DNA of 64,000 nucleotides from Prevotella sp. (GCA_017417465.1 JAFPZD010000095.1:30032-94031), one strand, 5' to 3'; positions 17,166-24,782 are shown, numbered from the stretch's first letter. The notes: a model not told the origin generated them from the sequence alone. Made by a program: numbers and translations.

Positions 17166-17227
17166 CCTTTCCGCCCTTTTCTCGTGTTAAAAAACGTTAT
17201 CCTTTCCACGATTTCCTTTCCCCATTC

Positions 17228-17259
17228 TTTGGCGTTTCGATAATTTTGTACTACCTTTG
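17228..17259 (+). promoter_or_regulatory. Promoter of the RHH/YafQ toxin-antitoxin pair
   Basis: TTTG at 17228-17231, about 20 bp, TACCTTTG at 17252-17259. The transcript should start near 17266, which places the first upstream ORF codon before the start site and supports the ATG at 17290. Confidence 0.8.
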
Positions 17260-17289
17260 CAACCAATTGTATTACAAACCACTACAGCA

Positions 17290-17559
17290 ATGGAAACGCC
17301 CATCGTCCGCCGTCCCACCTCTTTCCGCCTGCGTACCGACCTCTTAGACGTCCTCAAGCGTAACGCAGCCCGCCAGAACCGCACCCTCAACAACTACGTC
17401 GAGAGCGTCCTCCTCGACATTGTCTACAACGAGCCCAACGACCTTACGAAGGCCGCCATCCACGAGGCCATGAACCGCAAGGACTATCCCGAGGACGAGC
17501 TCTACACGAATGCCGACGACATGTTCAACGCCATTTTTGAAGAAGACGACAAAGCATGA
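17290..17559 (+). CDS. Ribbon-helix-helix antitoxin
   Basis: 89 residues from ATG 17290, chosen because the promoter's -7 box overlaps the upstream part of the open frame. The N-terminus PTSFRLRTDLLDVLKRNAAR reads as a ribbon-helix-helix DNA-binding domain. The C-terminal half is acidic (ending FEEDDKA), as expected for the part that wraps a basic toxin. Its last bases overlap the next gene's start (ATGA). The predicted role is neutralising the YafQ-type toxin and repressing the pair's own promoter. Confidence 0.85.
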   Translation: METPIVRRPTSFRLRTDLLDVLKRNAARQNRTLNNYVESVLLDIVYNEPNDLTKAAIHEAMNRKDYPEDELYTNADDMFNAIFEEDDKA

Positions 17560-17840
17560 AGAGGCTATTCCCCTCGGGGCAATATAAAAAAGACTTGAAG
17601 CGCTATCGTCACCAGCCTAAAAAACTGAAAGCGCTTGGAGAAGTTCTCGACATGCTCGTCAAAGAGCAGCCAATCCCGCCCGAATACTTTCCACACATGC
17701 TGCAGGGCGACTTCAAGGGCTGCATGGAGTGCCACATTCAGGGCGACTTCCTGCTGGTTTGGTTCGACCCCTCTACCGACATCATCGAGCTCGTCCGCCT
17801 CGGTTCCCATGCCGAACTCTTCGGGAAGCAGCAGCGATGA
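17556..17840 (+). CDS. YafQ-family mRNA interferase toxin
   Basis: 94 residues, RelE/ParE superfamily, YafQ type. His60, Asp64, His85 and Phe89 (in ECHIQGDFLLVW and RLGSHAELF) align with the catalytic positions of E. coli YafQ. It should cut mRNA in the ribosomal A site when free of antitoxin. The start overlaps the antitoxin stop. The antitoxin is ribbon-helix-helix as in dinJ-yafQ, but I cannot say it is a true DinJ. Confidence 0.88.
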   Translation: MKRLFPSGQYKKDLKRYRHQPKKLKALGEVLDMLVKEQPIPPEYFPHMLQGDFKGCMECHIQGDFLLVWFDPSTDIIELVRLGSHAELFGKQQR

Positions 17841-17863
17841 GTCCACAACTTTTCACCCAATAA

Positions 17864-17894
17864 TTTGGCGTTTACGAAAAAACAATTACCTTTG
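17864..17894 (+). promoter_or_regulatory. Promoter of the DUF3791-like cassette
   Basis: TTTG at 17864-17867, 19 bp, TACCTTTG at 17887-17894. The -33 region TTTGGCGTTT is identical to that of the toxin-antitoxin promoter at 17228. Confidence 0.78.
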
Positions 17895-17931
17895 CCAGCG
17901 AAATTGGAAACTTCATCCACAAGCTGAGAAT

Positions 17932-18171
17932 ATGACAACTACCACAGTTCAACAAACTCAATTTGTCACGTTAGCCATCGGGGCCACGGCACAGCGCATG
18001 GGCATCACAACCACCGAGCTGTTCAACCGCCTGAAGCACCACGGGCTGGTACGCCGACTGCTCTTCGACTGCTACGACACGTTGCACACCGAGAGCATTG
18101 ACGGCGTGGCATGGAACGTGCAAGAGGCCCTGAAGAACTGGGACGCCAAAGAGAAAGGAGGCCAGCGATGA
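17932..18171 (+). CDS. DUF3791-like small protein
   Basis: 79 residues starting 38 nt after the -7 box. The segment ATAQRMGITTTELFNRLKHHG to DCYDTLHTES matches the pattern of DUF3791 proteins: helical, with a conserved Y-D-xLHT motif. In Bacteroidota and Firmicutes such proteins sit in small gene cassettes that behave like toxin-antitoxin or immunity modules. Its stop overlaps the next ATG (ATGA). Function is unknown, and the family call rests on motif memory only. Confidence 0.65.
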   Translation: MTTTTVQQTQFVTLAIGATAQRMGITTTELFNRLKHHGLVRRLLFDCYDTLHTESIDGVAWNVQEALKNWDAKEKGGQR

Positions 18172-18368
18172 GAGATCAAGTGCTTTGGCGAAAAGTGGGA
18201 CGAATAGCCGCCCTGCTGGCAGAACGCCTCGATATTGATGCGGAACGCGCCCTCGACATCCTCTACAACTCGCGCACATATTCCTTGCTCACCAATCCTG
18301 ACAGTGGTCTGCAGCTACAGAGCGACGCCTACATTCTCGCCGACCTCCTGCGCGAGCTGGATGCATAG
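18168..18368 (+). CDS. Small helical protein of the DUF3791-type cassette
   Basis: 66 residues beginning at the ATG that overlaps the previous stop. The pattern ALDILYNSRTYSLLTNPDSG, then LQSDAYILADLLREL, resembles the small helical partner proteins of DUF3791 cassettes. No catalytic motif is seen. It is probably translated with its upstream neighbour and may form a complex with it. Confidence 0.6.
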   Translation: MRDQVLWRKVGRIAALLAERLDIDAERALDILYNSRTYSLLTNPDSGLQLQSDAYILADLLRELDA

Positions 18369-18510
18369 TCACACTTTTGGCAACCGGCGAAAGCTAAAAG
18401 CAGTAAAGCAGGCGATAACACAGCTCCTTGCCGAATACTTCAAGACGCAGCCCGTCCTGGAGGCATGGCAACGCCCTGCTATCACCCCACTCATGGTGCC
18501 AGGAGGGTAG
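18361..18510 (+). CDS. Possible third ORF of the cassette, short or truncated
   Basis: 49 residues (ATG 18361) overlapping the previous stop by 8 bp. Basic and helical at the start (NRRKLKAVKQAITQLLAEYF), it then runs out just before a tandem repeat. In related cassettes the third gene can be a longer toxin-like protein, so this may be a remnant cut off by the repeat array. It is too short to assign. Confidence 0.35.
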   Translation: MHSHTFGNRRKLKAVKQAITQLLAEYFKTQPVLEAWQRPAITPLMVPGG

Positions 18511-18530
18511 GAGTTACCTCCATCTTGATT

Positions 18531-18662
18531 CCTCTCCGAGCAGTCCGCCACACATCTCCGAGCAGTCCGCCACACTTCTCCGAGTAGTCCGCCACACATC
18601 TCCGAGAGGACTGCCACTCCACTCCGAGCAGTCCCCCACACTTCTCCGAGCAGTCCCCCATT
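18531..18662. repeat. Six tandem copies of a CTCCGAGCAGTCCGCC unit
   Basis: Units of about 22-24 bp, CTCCGAGCAGTCCGCCACAC with small changes (AGTAGTCC, AGAGGACTGCC, AGTCCCCC), head to tail; a seventh partial copy lies near 18689. The units have no spacers, so this is not a CRISPR array. No coding sense is apparent on either strand. Confidence 0.85.
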
Positions 18663-18728
18663 TCCCTCCTGCGAATGTGCTGGATTCCTCCGAGCGGCCT
18701 GCCGTTATTTGGGGGTCATGGATGGGGT

Positions 18729-18909
18729 CATATTGCAATATTGAGTATTGCATGCACGCTACTGAGTATGAGGAAAAGGATAGATAGTAGTAATTATTAA
18801 GTAATATATTAATAATCAATCATTTATATTACATTATTAATCCTTATTAACTGTCTCCTTTCTTCGAAGTCGGAAAAAACGAATGCAATATTCAATATTG
18901 CAATATAGC
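18729..18909. other. Candidate replication origin or recombination region: two inverted dyads around AT-rich DNA
   Basis: A 19-bp dyad TGCAATATTGAATATTGCA (9-bp arms around one base) lies within 18883-18909, and a copy with one change lies within 18729-18756 in the opposite orientation. Between them 18780-18855 is very AT-rich (runs such as TAATATATTAATAATCAA). The 27 bases at 18883-18909 recur exactly, inverted, at 24017-24043. Iteron-like dyads plus an AT-rich stretch beside primase-like and helicase-like genes suggest an origin. Att-site or repressor-operator roles remain possible. Confidence 0.5.
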
Positions 18910-18951
18910 TCGGGGTATTGGGGGGAGGCAGAAAAAAAACATTCTCAACTG

Positions 18952-18982
18952 TTTGTGGTTTCAGAAAAAAATTGTAACTTTG
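18952..18982 (+). promoter_or_regulatory. Promoter of the first island transcript
   Basis: TTTG at 18952-18955, 19 bp, TAACTTTG at 18975-18982, about 43 bp inside the inverted repeat at 18883-18909. It should drive the small ORF at 19061 and the two unknown genes after it. Confidence 0.72.
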
Positions 18983-19060
18983 CCGACGATAAACATAAAA
19001 GCGGCAAGTGGGGGGTAATGATACACCGCACGGGACCCGAATAATAATAATACATGGTAT

Positions 19061-19192
19061 ATGCTTCGATTGAGTTTTGCGCAGGTGCAGGGGCGGGCAG
19101 GCTCAGAAGACTCAGCGGAGATGCAGAACATTCTTATAGACGGAAAACGGCTGAAGGACATCAGCGACCTGCCGCTGGACCAGGCTGTGTAA
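19061..19192 (+). CDS. Small ORF, unknown function
   Basis: 43 residues (ATG 19061, stop 19190-19192), containing MQNILIDGKRLKDISDLPLD. The stop is followed with no gap by an in-frame-shifted ATG of the next reading frame at 19193, an operon-like junction. An overlapping alternative frame from 19055 is less protein-like. There is no known family; it could be a leader peptide or a small DNA-binding accessory. Confidence 0.4.
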   Translation: MLRLSFAQVQGRAGSEDSAEMQNILIDGKRLKDISDLPLDQAV

Positions 19193-19219
19193 ATGCTTAA
19201 TAAAAACAGTGAAAAAAGT

Positions 19220-19903
19220 ATGGAAACGCAATTAGTAAGGCTGGACGCGCCGTATAACCTCATTTGTGACAGTTTGGGTAACTTTGCCCTGCACATAGCC
19301 ACGCTGATAGTTGTCGAGAAACAGCCGCTCGTGAATTCCGCTGGCGTGGACCTGGGCGAGAGGACTGTTGCACGGAGCTATCCGGTCGTAAACAAGGGTG
19401 GCAGTCTTGACGGCCAGGTGTGGATGAATACGGAGCTAAAGGACTGCATGGCCGTGGCGCGTGAAAACCAAAATGTGTCGCTCTTTACCTTGAAGCAGGT
19501 AATGGAATTCTGCTATCAAAATGCCCCCAGGTACCGTTTCGAGTTTTTACCCCATTTGTTGGCTGTTGAAGCTTCGCGCTACGGCATCAAATTCATGCTG
19601 CCTACTGACAAAGTGGGCCGTGCGGTTGCCGACTATATGGTGCGCCTCGTGTTCGACGAAGGCGGCAACGATGGGGTATGCATGGTTTACTCGTCAAGGG
19701 ACAGCGACTTCTATTTTTTCGGAGGCTTTAGAACGGCTGACCCCTCTGATGAAGACGAGTGCATCAGTAGCCTGGCTGCACTGCGCGACAGCTATCTGAT
19801 GTCATTAAGGAGTGCGGGTCTCCGCAGTATACGCTTTACCACCGAGGACAAGGCGTACCAGAACTTTGTCGACAAACTGAACCGCTACGGGGTTGATGAA
19901 TGA
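19220..19903 (+). CDS. Unknown island protein A
   Basis: 227 residues from ATG 19220 (METQLVRLD); an in-frame ATG at 19193 would add nine residues and is also possible. Not recognised. No signal peptide or membrane segment is visible. It looks like a mixed alpha/beta soluble protein with a conserved-looking centre (FEFLPHLLAVEASRYGIKF). The stop overlaps the next start by 8 bp, so the two products are probably made together. The position between a candidate origin and replication-type genes suggests a replication, partition or control role, but nothing in the sequence proves it. Confidence 0.65.
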   Translation: METQLVRLDAPYNLICDSLGNFALHIATLIVVEKQPLVNSAGVDLGERTVARSYPVVNKGGSLDGQVWMNTELKDCMAVARENQNVSLFTLKQVMEFCYQNAPRYRFEFLPHLLAVEASRYGIKFMLPTDKVGRAVADYMVRLVFDEGGNDGVCMVYSSRDSDFYFFGGFRTADPSDEDECISSLAALRDSYLMSLRSAGLRSIRFTTEDKAYQNFVDKLNRYGVDE

Positions 19904-20561
19904 GGCTTACACACCCGTAACCCGCTCTGAAGCCCGGCATTTCGCAAAGATAGCCGAGGGGCTGCCCCGTGAAAACGTGACTCTGCTGCAGGGCATCCTT
20001 TACCGACGCATCTCGGAAGCAGGGTGCGAATCGGACGAAGTGCTGGGGATTGTCGACGGCATGACGGAACGCTTTGTCGAGGAAGACCGCGAGATGCGCC
20101 GCCAGCTGATGCTGGGGGAGCTCAGACTGCAGGGCACGCTGGAGCAAGAGCGGATTGAGGCTGACGACGACCAGATTATAACGGCCATCAAACGGACGCT
20201 CCCCAAGTTCAAGAGCACCCGCGACTGGGGCGGCATCTACCGCATCCTGGTTGACTTCTGCGACTTTCCCAGCGTCAAGACCGATTTCACGCAACGGTTC
20301 TGGAGGATGGGCATCTACGCCACGGACAGCCCTGCCTGCCTTGAAGGGTTCACCCGGGACGCGCCACCGGCCATCTACAAGGAAGAGTATGGCGACCATC
20401 CGTTCGGATATCAAGTCATGCAAAGGGGGTGCCCGGCCAACTGGCCCGCCACCTACTACGAATGGCAGAAGAGGGATTTGCCAAATCGCGACTTTGAGGA
20501 CAGGAAGCTGATTGCCCGTCTCTTCCTGGAAAACCTGCGCAAGGCTGTCTATGGGCGTTAA
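19896..20561 (+). CDS. Unknown island protein B
   Basis: 221 residues from ATG 19896, which overlaps the end of protein A; a TTG at 19893 is less likely. Not recognised. The N-terminal half is helical and acidic (TERFVEEDREMRRQLMLGEL). The C-terminal half has several aromatic and Cys positions (GYQVMQRGCPANWPATYYEW). No signal peptide or membrane segment is seen. The unit ends at a terminator at 20636. Confidence 0.65.
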   Translation: MNEAYTPVTRSEARHFAKIAEGLPRENVTLLQGILYRRISEAGCESDEVLGIVDGMTERFVEEDREMRRQLMLGELRLQGTLEQERIEADDDQIITAIKRTLPKFKSTRDWGGIYRILVDFCDFPSVKTDFTQRFWRMGIYATDSPACLEGFTRDAPPAIYKEEYGDHPFGYQVMQRGCPANWPATYYEWQKRDLPNRDFEDRKLIARLFLENLRKAVYGR

Positions 20562-20632
20562 ACTCGACGATAGTGTATTATCGTAATCACTTTCGTCCCC
20601 TCTGCTGATTATTACTCGACGATAATCCATTA
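20562..20632. repeat. Two 19-bp direct repeats ACTCGACGATA(A/G)TnnATTA
   Basis: Copies at 20562-20580 and 20614-20632 differ at three bases and are 52 bp apart start to start, about five helical turns. They lie just upstream of the terminator and of the promoter for the primase-helicase unit. That position suits a regulator binding site. Confidence 0.6.
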
Positions 20633-20635
20633 AAT

Positions 20636-20665
20636 ACGTAGTCATCGCGACTACGTGTTTTTTTT
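20636..20665 (+). terminator. Intrinsic terminator after unknown genes A and B
   Basis: Stem ACGTAGTC / GACTACGT around a 5-nt loop, followed by G and eight T. This is a clear rho-independent form. Confidence 0.85.
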
Positions 20666-20670
20666 ATTTG

Positions 20671-20678
20671 TACCTTTG
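20671..20678 (+). promoter_or_regulatory. Promoter of the primase-helicase unit
   Basis: The -7 box TACCTTTG at 20671-20678 comes directly after the T-run of the terminator. The -33 element is poor. Transcription should start near 20685, so the ATG at 20709 or 20718 is used rather than the start of the longer open frame. Confidence 0.65.
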
Positions 20679-20717
20679 TGCATAGATTTATTTTTAACCG
20701 TAAAAGATATGCATAAA

Positions 20718-21233
20718 ATGGAACAGAACACAACGTACGTCTCGCGCCCAAAAGGGAAGCCGGACGAGAGCCTGAAAGGCAAACTGAACAAGTGGGACAA
20801 TGGTTACGCGGAATTCATTCCGCAGGGCACACGCGAGAACCAGCGACAGATGCTGCGCCAGCTTGGCGACTCGTCGTTCTACAAGACCGAGGGGCGGAAG
20901 GAGTCGAGCTACTCGCTGCACCTGAACGTTGACGCCAAGGACTGCGCCGACCCTGTGGCCGAGCTGTTCGCACAGTTCCTCCACCTGACCGAGGGTGAGC
21001 GCAAGCAGGTGCCGCGCATGCCTGAGGGCAGCGAGGGGCGCATGCTGCTGGACAACGGCCAGGGCCTGCAGGTGTGGCTCGACACGTCGCGCGGCGAACT
21101 GAACATCCTGACACGCCTGGCGTGCTCGGCTGACATTGAGCGCCAGCTGCTGCAGGCCCAGGCCCAGATGAACGTCTGCGTAGGCCGCTGCCGGAGGGAA
21201 ATCGTTGACATTGGTATAATAAATAAGGTGTAA
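20718..21233 (+). CDS. Unknown island protein C
   Basis: 171 residues from ATG 20718 (MEQNTTY); ATG 20709 would add three. Not recognised. The N-terminus is basic and probably flexible (SRPKGKPDESLKGKLNKW). The C-terminal half is helical with hydrophobic positions (LNILTRLACSADIERQLLQA). No membrane segment is seen. It is the first gene of the unit with the primase-like and helicase-like genes, only 2 bp before the next ATG, so it may be a partner or DNA-binding accessory of those proteins. Confidence 0.65.
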   Translation: MEQNTTYVSRPKGKPDESLKGKLNKWDNGYAEFIPQGTRENQRQMLRQLGDSSFYKTEGRKESSYSLHLNVDAKDCADPVAELFAQFLHLTEGERKQVPRMPEGSEGRMLLDNGQGLQVWLDTSRGELNILTRLACSADIERQLLQAQAQMNVCVGRCRREIVDIGIINKV

Positions 21234-21235
21234 GC

Positions 21236-22006
21236 ATGGAAACGAATTGGCGATTTGTCTATCAGCAGAACATGTACTGGGGCTCGTGCGAGCCTTGTAC
21301 GGCATCGGTGTTCGCAACCCTTGTCCGCGACGGGGTCGTAAACTGGAAGATCAGCATGCGTCAGGCCGTGCGGCGTGCAGTGAGCGAGGGACAGCCACTT
21401 GACAGGTTTGCCGCCGACGGCGACTTCCAGCGCTGGTGCTTCAAGAAGCAGGCCCGTCCGCGTGCGGGCGAGGAGTTTGCCCAGCTGGCCACGGCAGCGA
21501 AACTGCTGCAGTGGGGCGAGGAACTGAAGTGGAGCCTCCCTGACTTCGTGTTTGCCGTCAGCGAGTTTGGGCTGGTGCCACGACTCGACAGGAGTGGCAA
21601 CCCGCTTCTCGACGACGAGGGCAACCCCAAGATGTACCGCCGCCGCCAGCAGTCGAACATACGCCACCTGAGCGGGCTGTTCATGAGCGACTACGACCAC
21701 CTGCCTTTCCCGCCTCAGGAGCTCTACGAAATGACGCTCCGTCAAGGGTTCCCGTGGAAGGTGTGCCTGGCCCACATCACATCGTCGGGCGAGGGGCTCC
21801 GTTTGGTCTGCGAGTGTCTGCCCGGTGCGGGCAACATTGCCGACCAGCAGTACCTGCAGGCACAGGAGCTCGGCATGCTCGACGTGAGGGGCGTGACGGG
21901 CAAGCCTGTCACCGACAACTCGTGCATCAATGCCGACAAGCTGTCGTTCTGCCCGCGGCTGCAGGACATATTATTTATCGACGAAGATTTATTGTTTCAT
22001 TTTTAA
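21236..22006 (+). CDS. VirE_N / BT4734-like (primase-fold) protein
   Basis: 256 residues. The ordered motifs SGLFMSDYDHL (Asp152, Asp154), ITSSGEGLRL (184-188) and DNSCINADKLSFCP (from 227) match the VirE_N / BT4734-like domain, which is related to archaeo-eukaryotic primases. The acidic pair would be the metal-binding site and SGxGL the nucleotide-binding turn. In most Bacteroidota this domain is fused to a DUF3987 helicase-like domain. Here the DUF3987 part is a separate ORF starting 12 bp downstream. The predicted role is priming or initiating replication of the element, by inference from the fold. Confidence 0.78.
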   Translation: METNWRFVYQQNMYWGSCEPCTASVFATLVRDGVVNWKISMRQAVRRAVSEGQPLDRFAADGDFQRWCFKKQARPRAGEEFAQLATAAKLLQWGEELKWSLPDFVFAVSEFGLVPRLDRSGNPLLDDEGNPKMYRRRQQSNIRHLSGLFMSDYDHLPFPPQELYEMTLRQGFPWKVCLAHITSSGEGLRLVCECLPGAGNIADQQYLQAQELGMLDVRGVTGKPVTDNSCINADKLSFCPRLQDILFIDEDLLFHF

Positions 22007-22018
22007 CATGTAAGTTTT

Positions 22019-24007
22019 ATGGAAGAACAAAACATTTTCCAGAACGAGTTCGACCGTCAGTACGTCGACTCGTATCGTAACGAGAACAGTAAGGCCACCA
22101 ACCCCGACCACGTGCTGCCAGGCAACACGGCGGACGGGGCGAAGGGTGGCGAGTCAACAACCCCCTTGAAGGCTGACGGCGACGCTGCCAGGCAGCTGGC
22201 CAGCCAGGTGGCGGCGAAGCCCGACGACGCAGCACAGCTGTTCGGACACTCCGTCATCGACTATGTCAACGCCATGTACCCCGACGGCCCCAGCGTGCGC
22301 CACACCGCCGCACTGAAGCTGATGTACGACCTGCTGGTGCTCTTCGACGCCGACCGTGAGCTTTCGAGCCGCACGCTGAAGTCAATCCCGTGGGTGAACG
22401 ACATCGTCAACGAGCGTGGCATGGCCGAGATTGACCGCATCGGAGAGGCAGCGGCAAAGCGCCTGCACAAGCGTGAGAGCGACTACCTGAGTGACCCGCA
22501 GCCCTCGAAGGAGATGCGCCGCGCCATCAAGGCCGTGACAGGATGCGACTACACCGCGCTGGTGCGTCAGGGACGTGCGCAGTCCATGGGACGTGCGGCT
22601 GCCATGCAGACTGACATCATGCAGGTGCTGGTGCGCTTCGGTCGCGAGATAGAGAAATTCTTCAAGGACTATCCGCTGATGCGACTGCTCTGCTTCCGAC
22701 TGAAGCACAAGTACTATGCGGCGGCCTTCTTCGTCGGCGGAGCCTTTGCCACGACGCTCCTCACAAGGTGCTACTACAGCTTCTGGCCGAAGCCCGGCAA
22801 GCGCTGCCGCCTGAACAGCCTGGTGCTGCTCATAGGACGCATGGGCGGAGGCAAGCAGATAGCCGTCGACCTCTACAGAATCATGATGGAGCCAGTCAGA
22901 AAGGCCGACCAGGCACAGATAGCCGCCCTGAACGCCTTCAACGCTGAGCGCGAGCAGAACAACGGGGGTGCCAGGAACAAGAAGCCCCGCCCTAAGGGCA
23001 TCTATCGTGCACTGCCCGCCGAAACCTCAACCGCAGCACTGCGCGAGGCCGAAGCCAATGCCCACGAGACCATCGACGGCGAGGAATACTACCTGCACGT
23101 CAGCGTCTTCGACAGCGAGCTGCAGAACACCCTCTCGCAGGCAAAAAAATCGTACATGGACGCCCTGCAGACCTACTGGCTGAAAAGCTACCACAACGAG
23201 CCACACGGGGCCTATCTGAAGACCTCCAGCGCACCGGTCGGTGAGACGGACGTACACTTCTCAGCCGTCTACACTGGCACCGACGACTCGCTCAGAAAAC
23301 TTAACACTGAAAGCAACTTTGTCAACGGTCTGGACTCACGCCTCACAGTAGTACCCAACGCCGACTCGAATTTCGAGATGATGGATGCCCAAGACTACGA
23401 CGACGCGGCACGCCAGCGCGATGCCGACCTGCTGGAATGGGCTTACAAGCTCGACACAACGAAGGGCGACATACCGTGCAAAGCCGTCAGCGATGCACTC
23501 AAGAACTGGACAGCACGCCGAATGGCTGACGCCAAGGAAAACGACGACCTGGCCGAGGAAGACCTGGTGAAGCGACCCTGCTGGCACGCCATCAATTATG
23601 CACTCCCCTTCATCCTAAGCCGCCACTGGAACAAGATGGTGAAGGACACCGACGGACGCTGGAAGTGCGGGCCGGACTTCGCCGTCGACAAGACCGACGT
23701 GCGCCTGGCGATTCTTATAGCCAACGCCCAGCTGGCATTCCAGGAGTACTACTTCAAGACGGTCGGCGAAAAGCACTACGACAACCTCGCCGTCGAGCGC
23801 GCCTCCAACGTGCGCCATCAGCAGCGCACACTGCTGGCCTACCACCGGCTGCCCAACCCCTTTACAAGCGACGACGTCAAGCGCGAATACGGCTACGACA
23901 GCGTAGGCTCCGTCTGCAGCCGCCTGAAGCACCTCTGCGACGACGGGCTGGCAAAGAAGATACGGCGAGGCCCCGACAAGGGAAAATACGCCAAGCTGAC
24001 CGAGTGA
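22019..24007 (+). CDS. DUF3987-like P-loop protein, replication helicase type
   Basis: 662 residues. The first 70 are probably disordered. The centre has a P-loop-like stretch LVLLIGRMGGGKQ (to 280) in which the Ser/Thr after the Lys is Gln, as in the variant P-loops of DUF3987 proteins. A long insert follows (SDELQ-like segment SVFDSELQNTLSQAKK). The C-terminus (about 615-655) has a winged-helix pattern FTSDDVKREYGYDSVGSVCS. It sits 12 bp after the primase-like gene, and the pair is a split version of the usual VirE_N-DUF3987 protein. Its stop is 10 bp before the inverted repeat at 24017. Confidence 0.75.
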   Translation: MEEQNIFQNEFDRQYVDSYRNENSKATNPDHVLPGNTADGAKGGESTTPLKADGDAARQLASQVAAKPDDAAQLFGHSVIDYVNAMYPDGPSVRHTAALKLMYDLLVLFDADRELSSRTLKSIPWVNDIVNERGMAEIDRIGEAAAKRLHKRESDYLSDPQPSKEMRRAIKAVTGCDYTALVRQGRAQSMGRAAAMQTDIMQVLVRFGREIEKFFKDYPLMRLLCFRLKHKYYAAAFFVGGAFATTLLTRCYYSFWPKPGKRCRLNSLVLLIGRMGGGKQIAVDLYRIMMEPVRKADQAQIAALNAFNAEREQNNGGARNKKPRPKGIYRALPAETSTAALREAEANAHETIDGEEYYLHVSVFDSELQNTLSQAKKSYMDALQTYWLKSYHNEPHGAYLKTSSAPVGETDVHFSAVYTGTDDSLRKLNTESNFVNGLDSRLTVVPNADSNFEMMDAQDYDDAARQRDADLLEWAYKLDTTKGDIPCKAVSDALKNWTARRMADAKENDDLAEEDLVKRPCWHAINYALPFILSRHWNKMVKDTDGRWKCGPDFAVDKTDVRLAILIANAQLAFQEYYFKTVGEKHYDNLAVERASNVRHQQRTLLAYHRLPNPFTSDDVKREYGYDSVGSVCSRLKHLCDDGLAKKIRRGPDKGKYAKLTE

Positions 24008-24016
24008 AACCCTCGC

Positions 24017-24043
24017 GCTATATTGCAATATTGAATATTGCAT
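24017..24043. repeat. 27-bp inverted repeat, right copy, marking the island edge
   Basis: An exact reverse complement of 18883-18909, containing the dyad TGCAATATTGAATATTGCA. The same orientation as the copy at 18729-18756, which has one change over 28 bp. It lies 10 bp after the helicase-like gene. Confidence 0.9.
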
Positions 24044-24141
24044 GCATGAAAGGTAAACATGAAAAGTGTCCCGCTGCTCGCAGAATGAGTGGCGGGACGC
24101 TGTTGTTATTGCTGTTGCTGTTTTATTGTCGCCGATATGAA

Positions 24142-24486
24142 CTACACCGCCGCTTCTGACTCTACTTTCTCTTCCAGCGCTTGCTTGATGTATGCGTTTA
24201 GCGTCACGCCGGCCTGACGGGCAAGGATAGCAATCTGGCGATGGGTGGTCGGTGTCAGCCTCACGTTCAGCACGCCGCTGTAGCTCTTGGCGGGCTCTAT
24301 GCCCTCGTCCTCACAATAAGCCAGGTAGTCGTCGACAGCCTCATGGAAAGCATCGGTCAGCTCCTTCACACTCTCGCCCTCGAAGTTCACCAAGCCGTTG
24401 ATGCCCTCAATCTTTCCGAAAAACACGTTGTCTTTCTCGCTGAAGGCTACCGACCCCAGATAACCTTTGTAAGTCATTGTATTCAT
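24142..24486 (-). CDS. hicB: HicB-family antitoxin
   Basis: 114 residues. The N-terminal HicB fold is YKGYLGSVAFSEKDNVFFGKI, then FEGESVKELTDAFHEAVDDYL. The C-terminus is a ribbon-helix-helix/Arc-like DNA-binding part (LNVRLTPTTHRQIAILARQAG, then LNAYIKQAL). It neutralises HicA and probably represses their shared promoter. It lies downstream of hicA on the same strand, the usual order, with a 49-bp gap. Confidence 0.9.
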   Translation of the reverse strand: MNTMTYKGYLGSVAFSEKDNVFFGKIEGINGLVNFEGESVKELTDAFHEAVDDYLAYCEDEGIEPAKSYSGVLNVRLTPTTHRQIAILARQAGVTLNAYIKQALEEKVESEAAV

Positions 24487-24535
24487 ATCGCTCGTTCTTT
24501 CCTTATTTTATAAAACCTGCTTCTTTCAAATCTTC

Positions 24536-24760
24536 TTAAACCTGCTTCATTGCATAGCCCTTCACGATGTTGCCAGGATGTGGCTTGTGCAGCATGATAG
24601 GACGCTTGCTGCCATTTTTGAAGATGACACGCGAACCTGACGTCCTTCCTTTGTCGCCTTTTTCATAGCCAAAGCTTTCGAGCAATCGTTGCATCTCGTC
24701 GAACGTAAAGTCCGATGGCATCCGCATGAAACGTTCCCGTAGTTTATCCTTTGTTCCCAT
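24536..24760 (-). CDS. hicA: HicA-family mRNA interferase toxin
   Basis: 74 residues. A dsRNA-binding-like fold is suggested by FDEMQRLLESFGYEKGDKG, GSRVIFKNG, and MLHKPHPGNIVKGYAMKQV, which together match HicA; the catalytic His is probably one of those in LHKPH. It cleaves mRNA when not bound by HicB. It is the first gene of the pair, with its own promoter upstream. Confidence 0.9.
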   Translation of the reverse strand: MGTKDKLRERFMRMPSDFTFDEMQRLLESFGYEKGDKGRTSGSRVIFKNGSKRPIMLHKPHPGNIVKGYAMKQV

Positions 24761-24782
24761 TCAGTAGTTCATAATCATGCTG

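Noticed and set aside
18531-18662. CRISPR array
   Set aside because: Units are contiguous with no unique spacers, and no cas gene is near.
18428-18787. ORF through the CTCCGAGCAGTCC array
   Set aside because: Open only because the repeat lacks stops in that frame; no start signal and no family resemblance.
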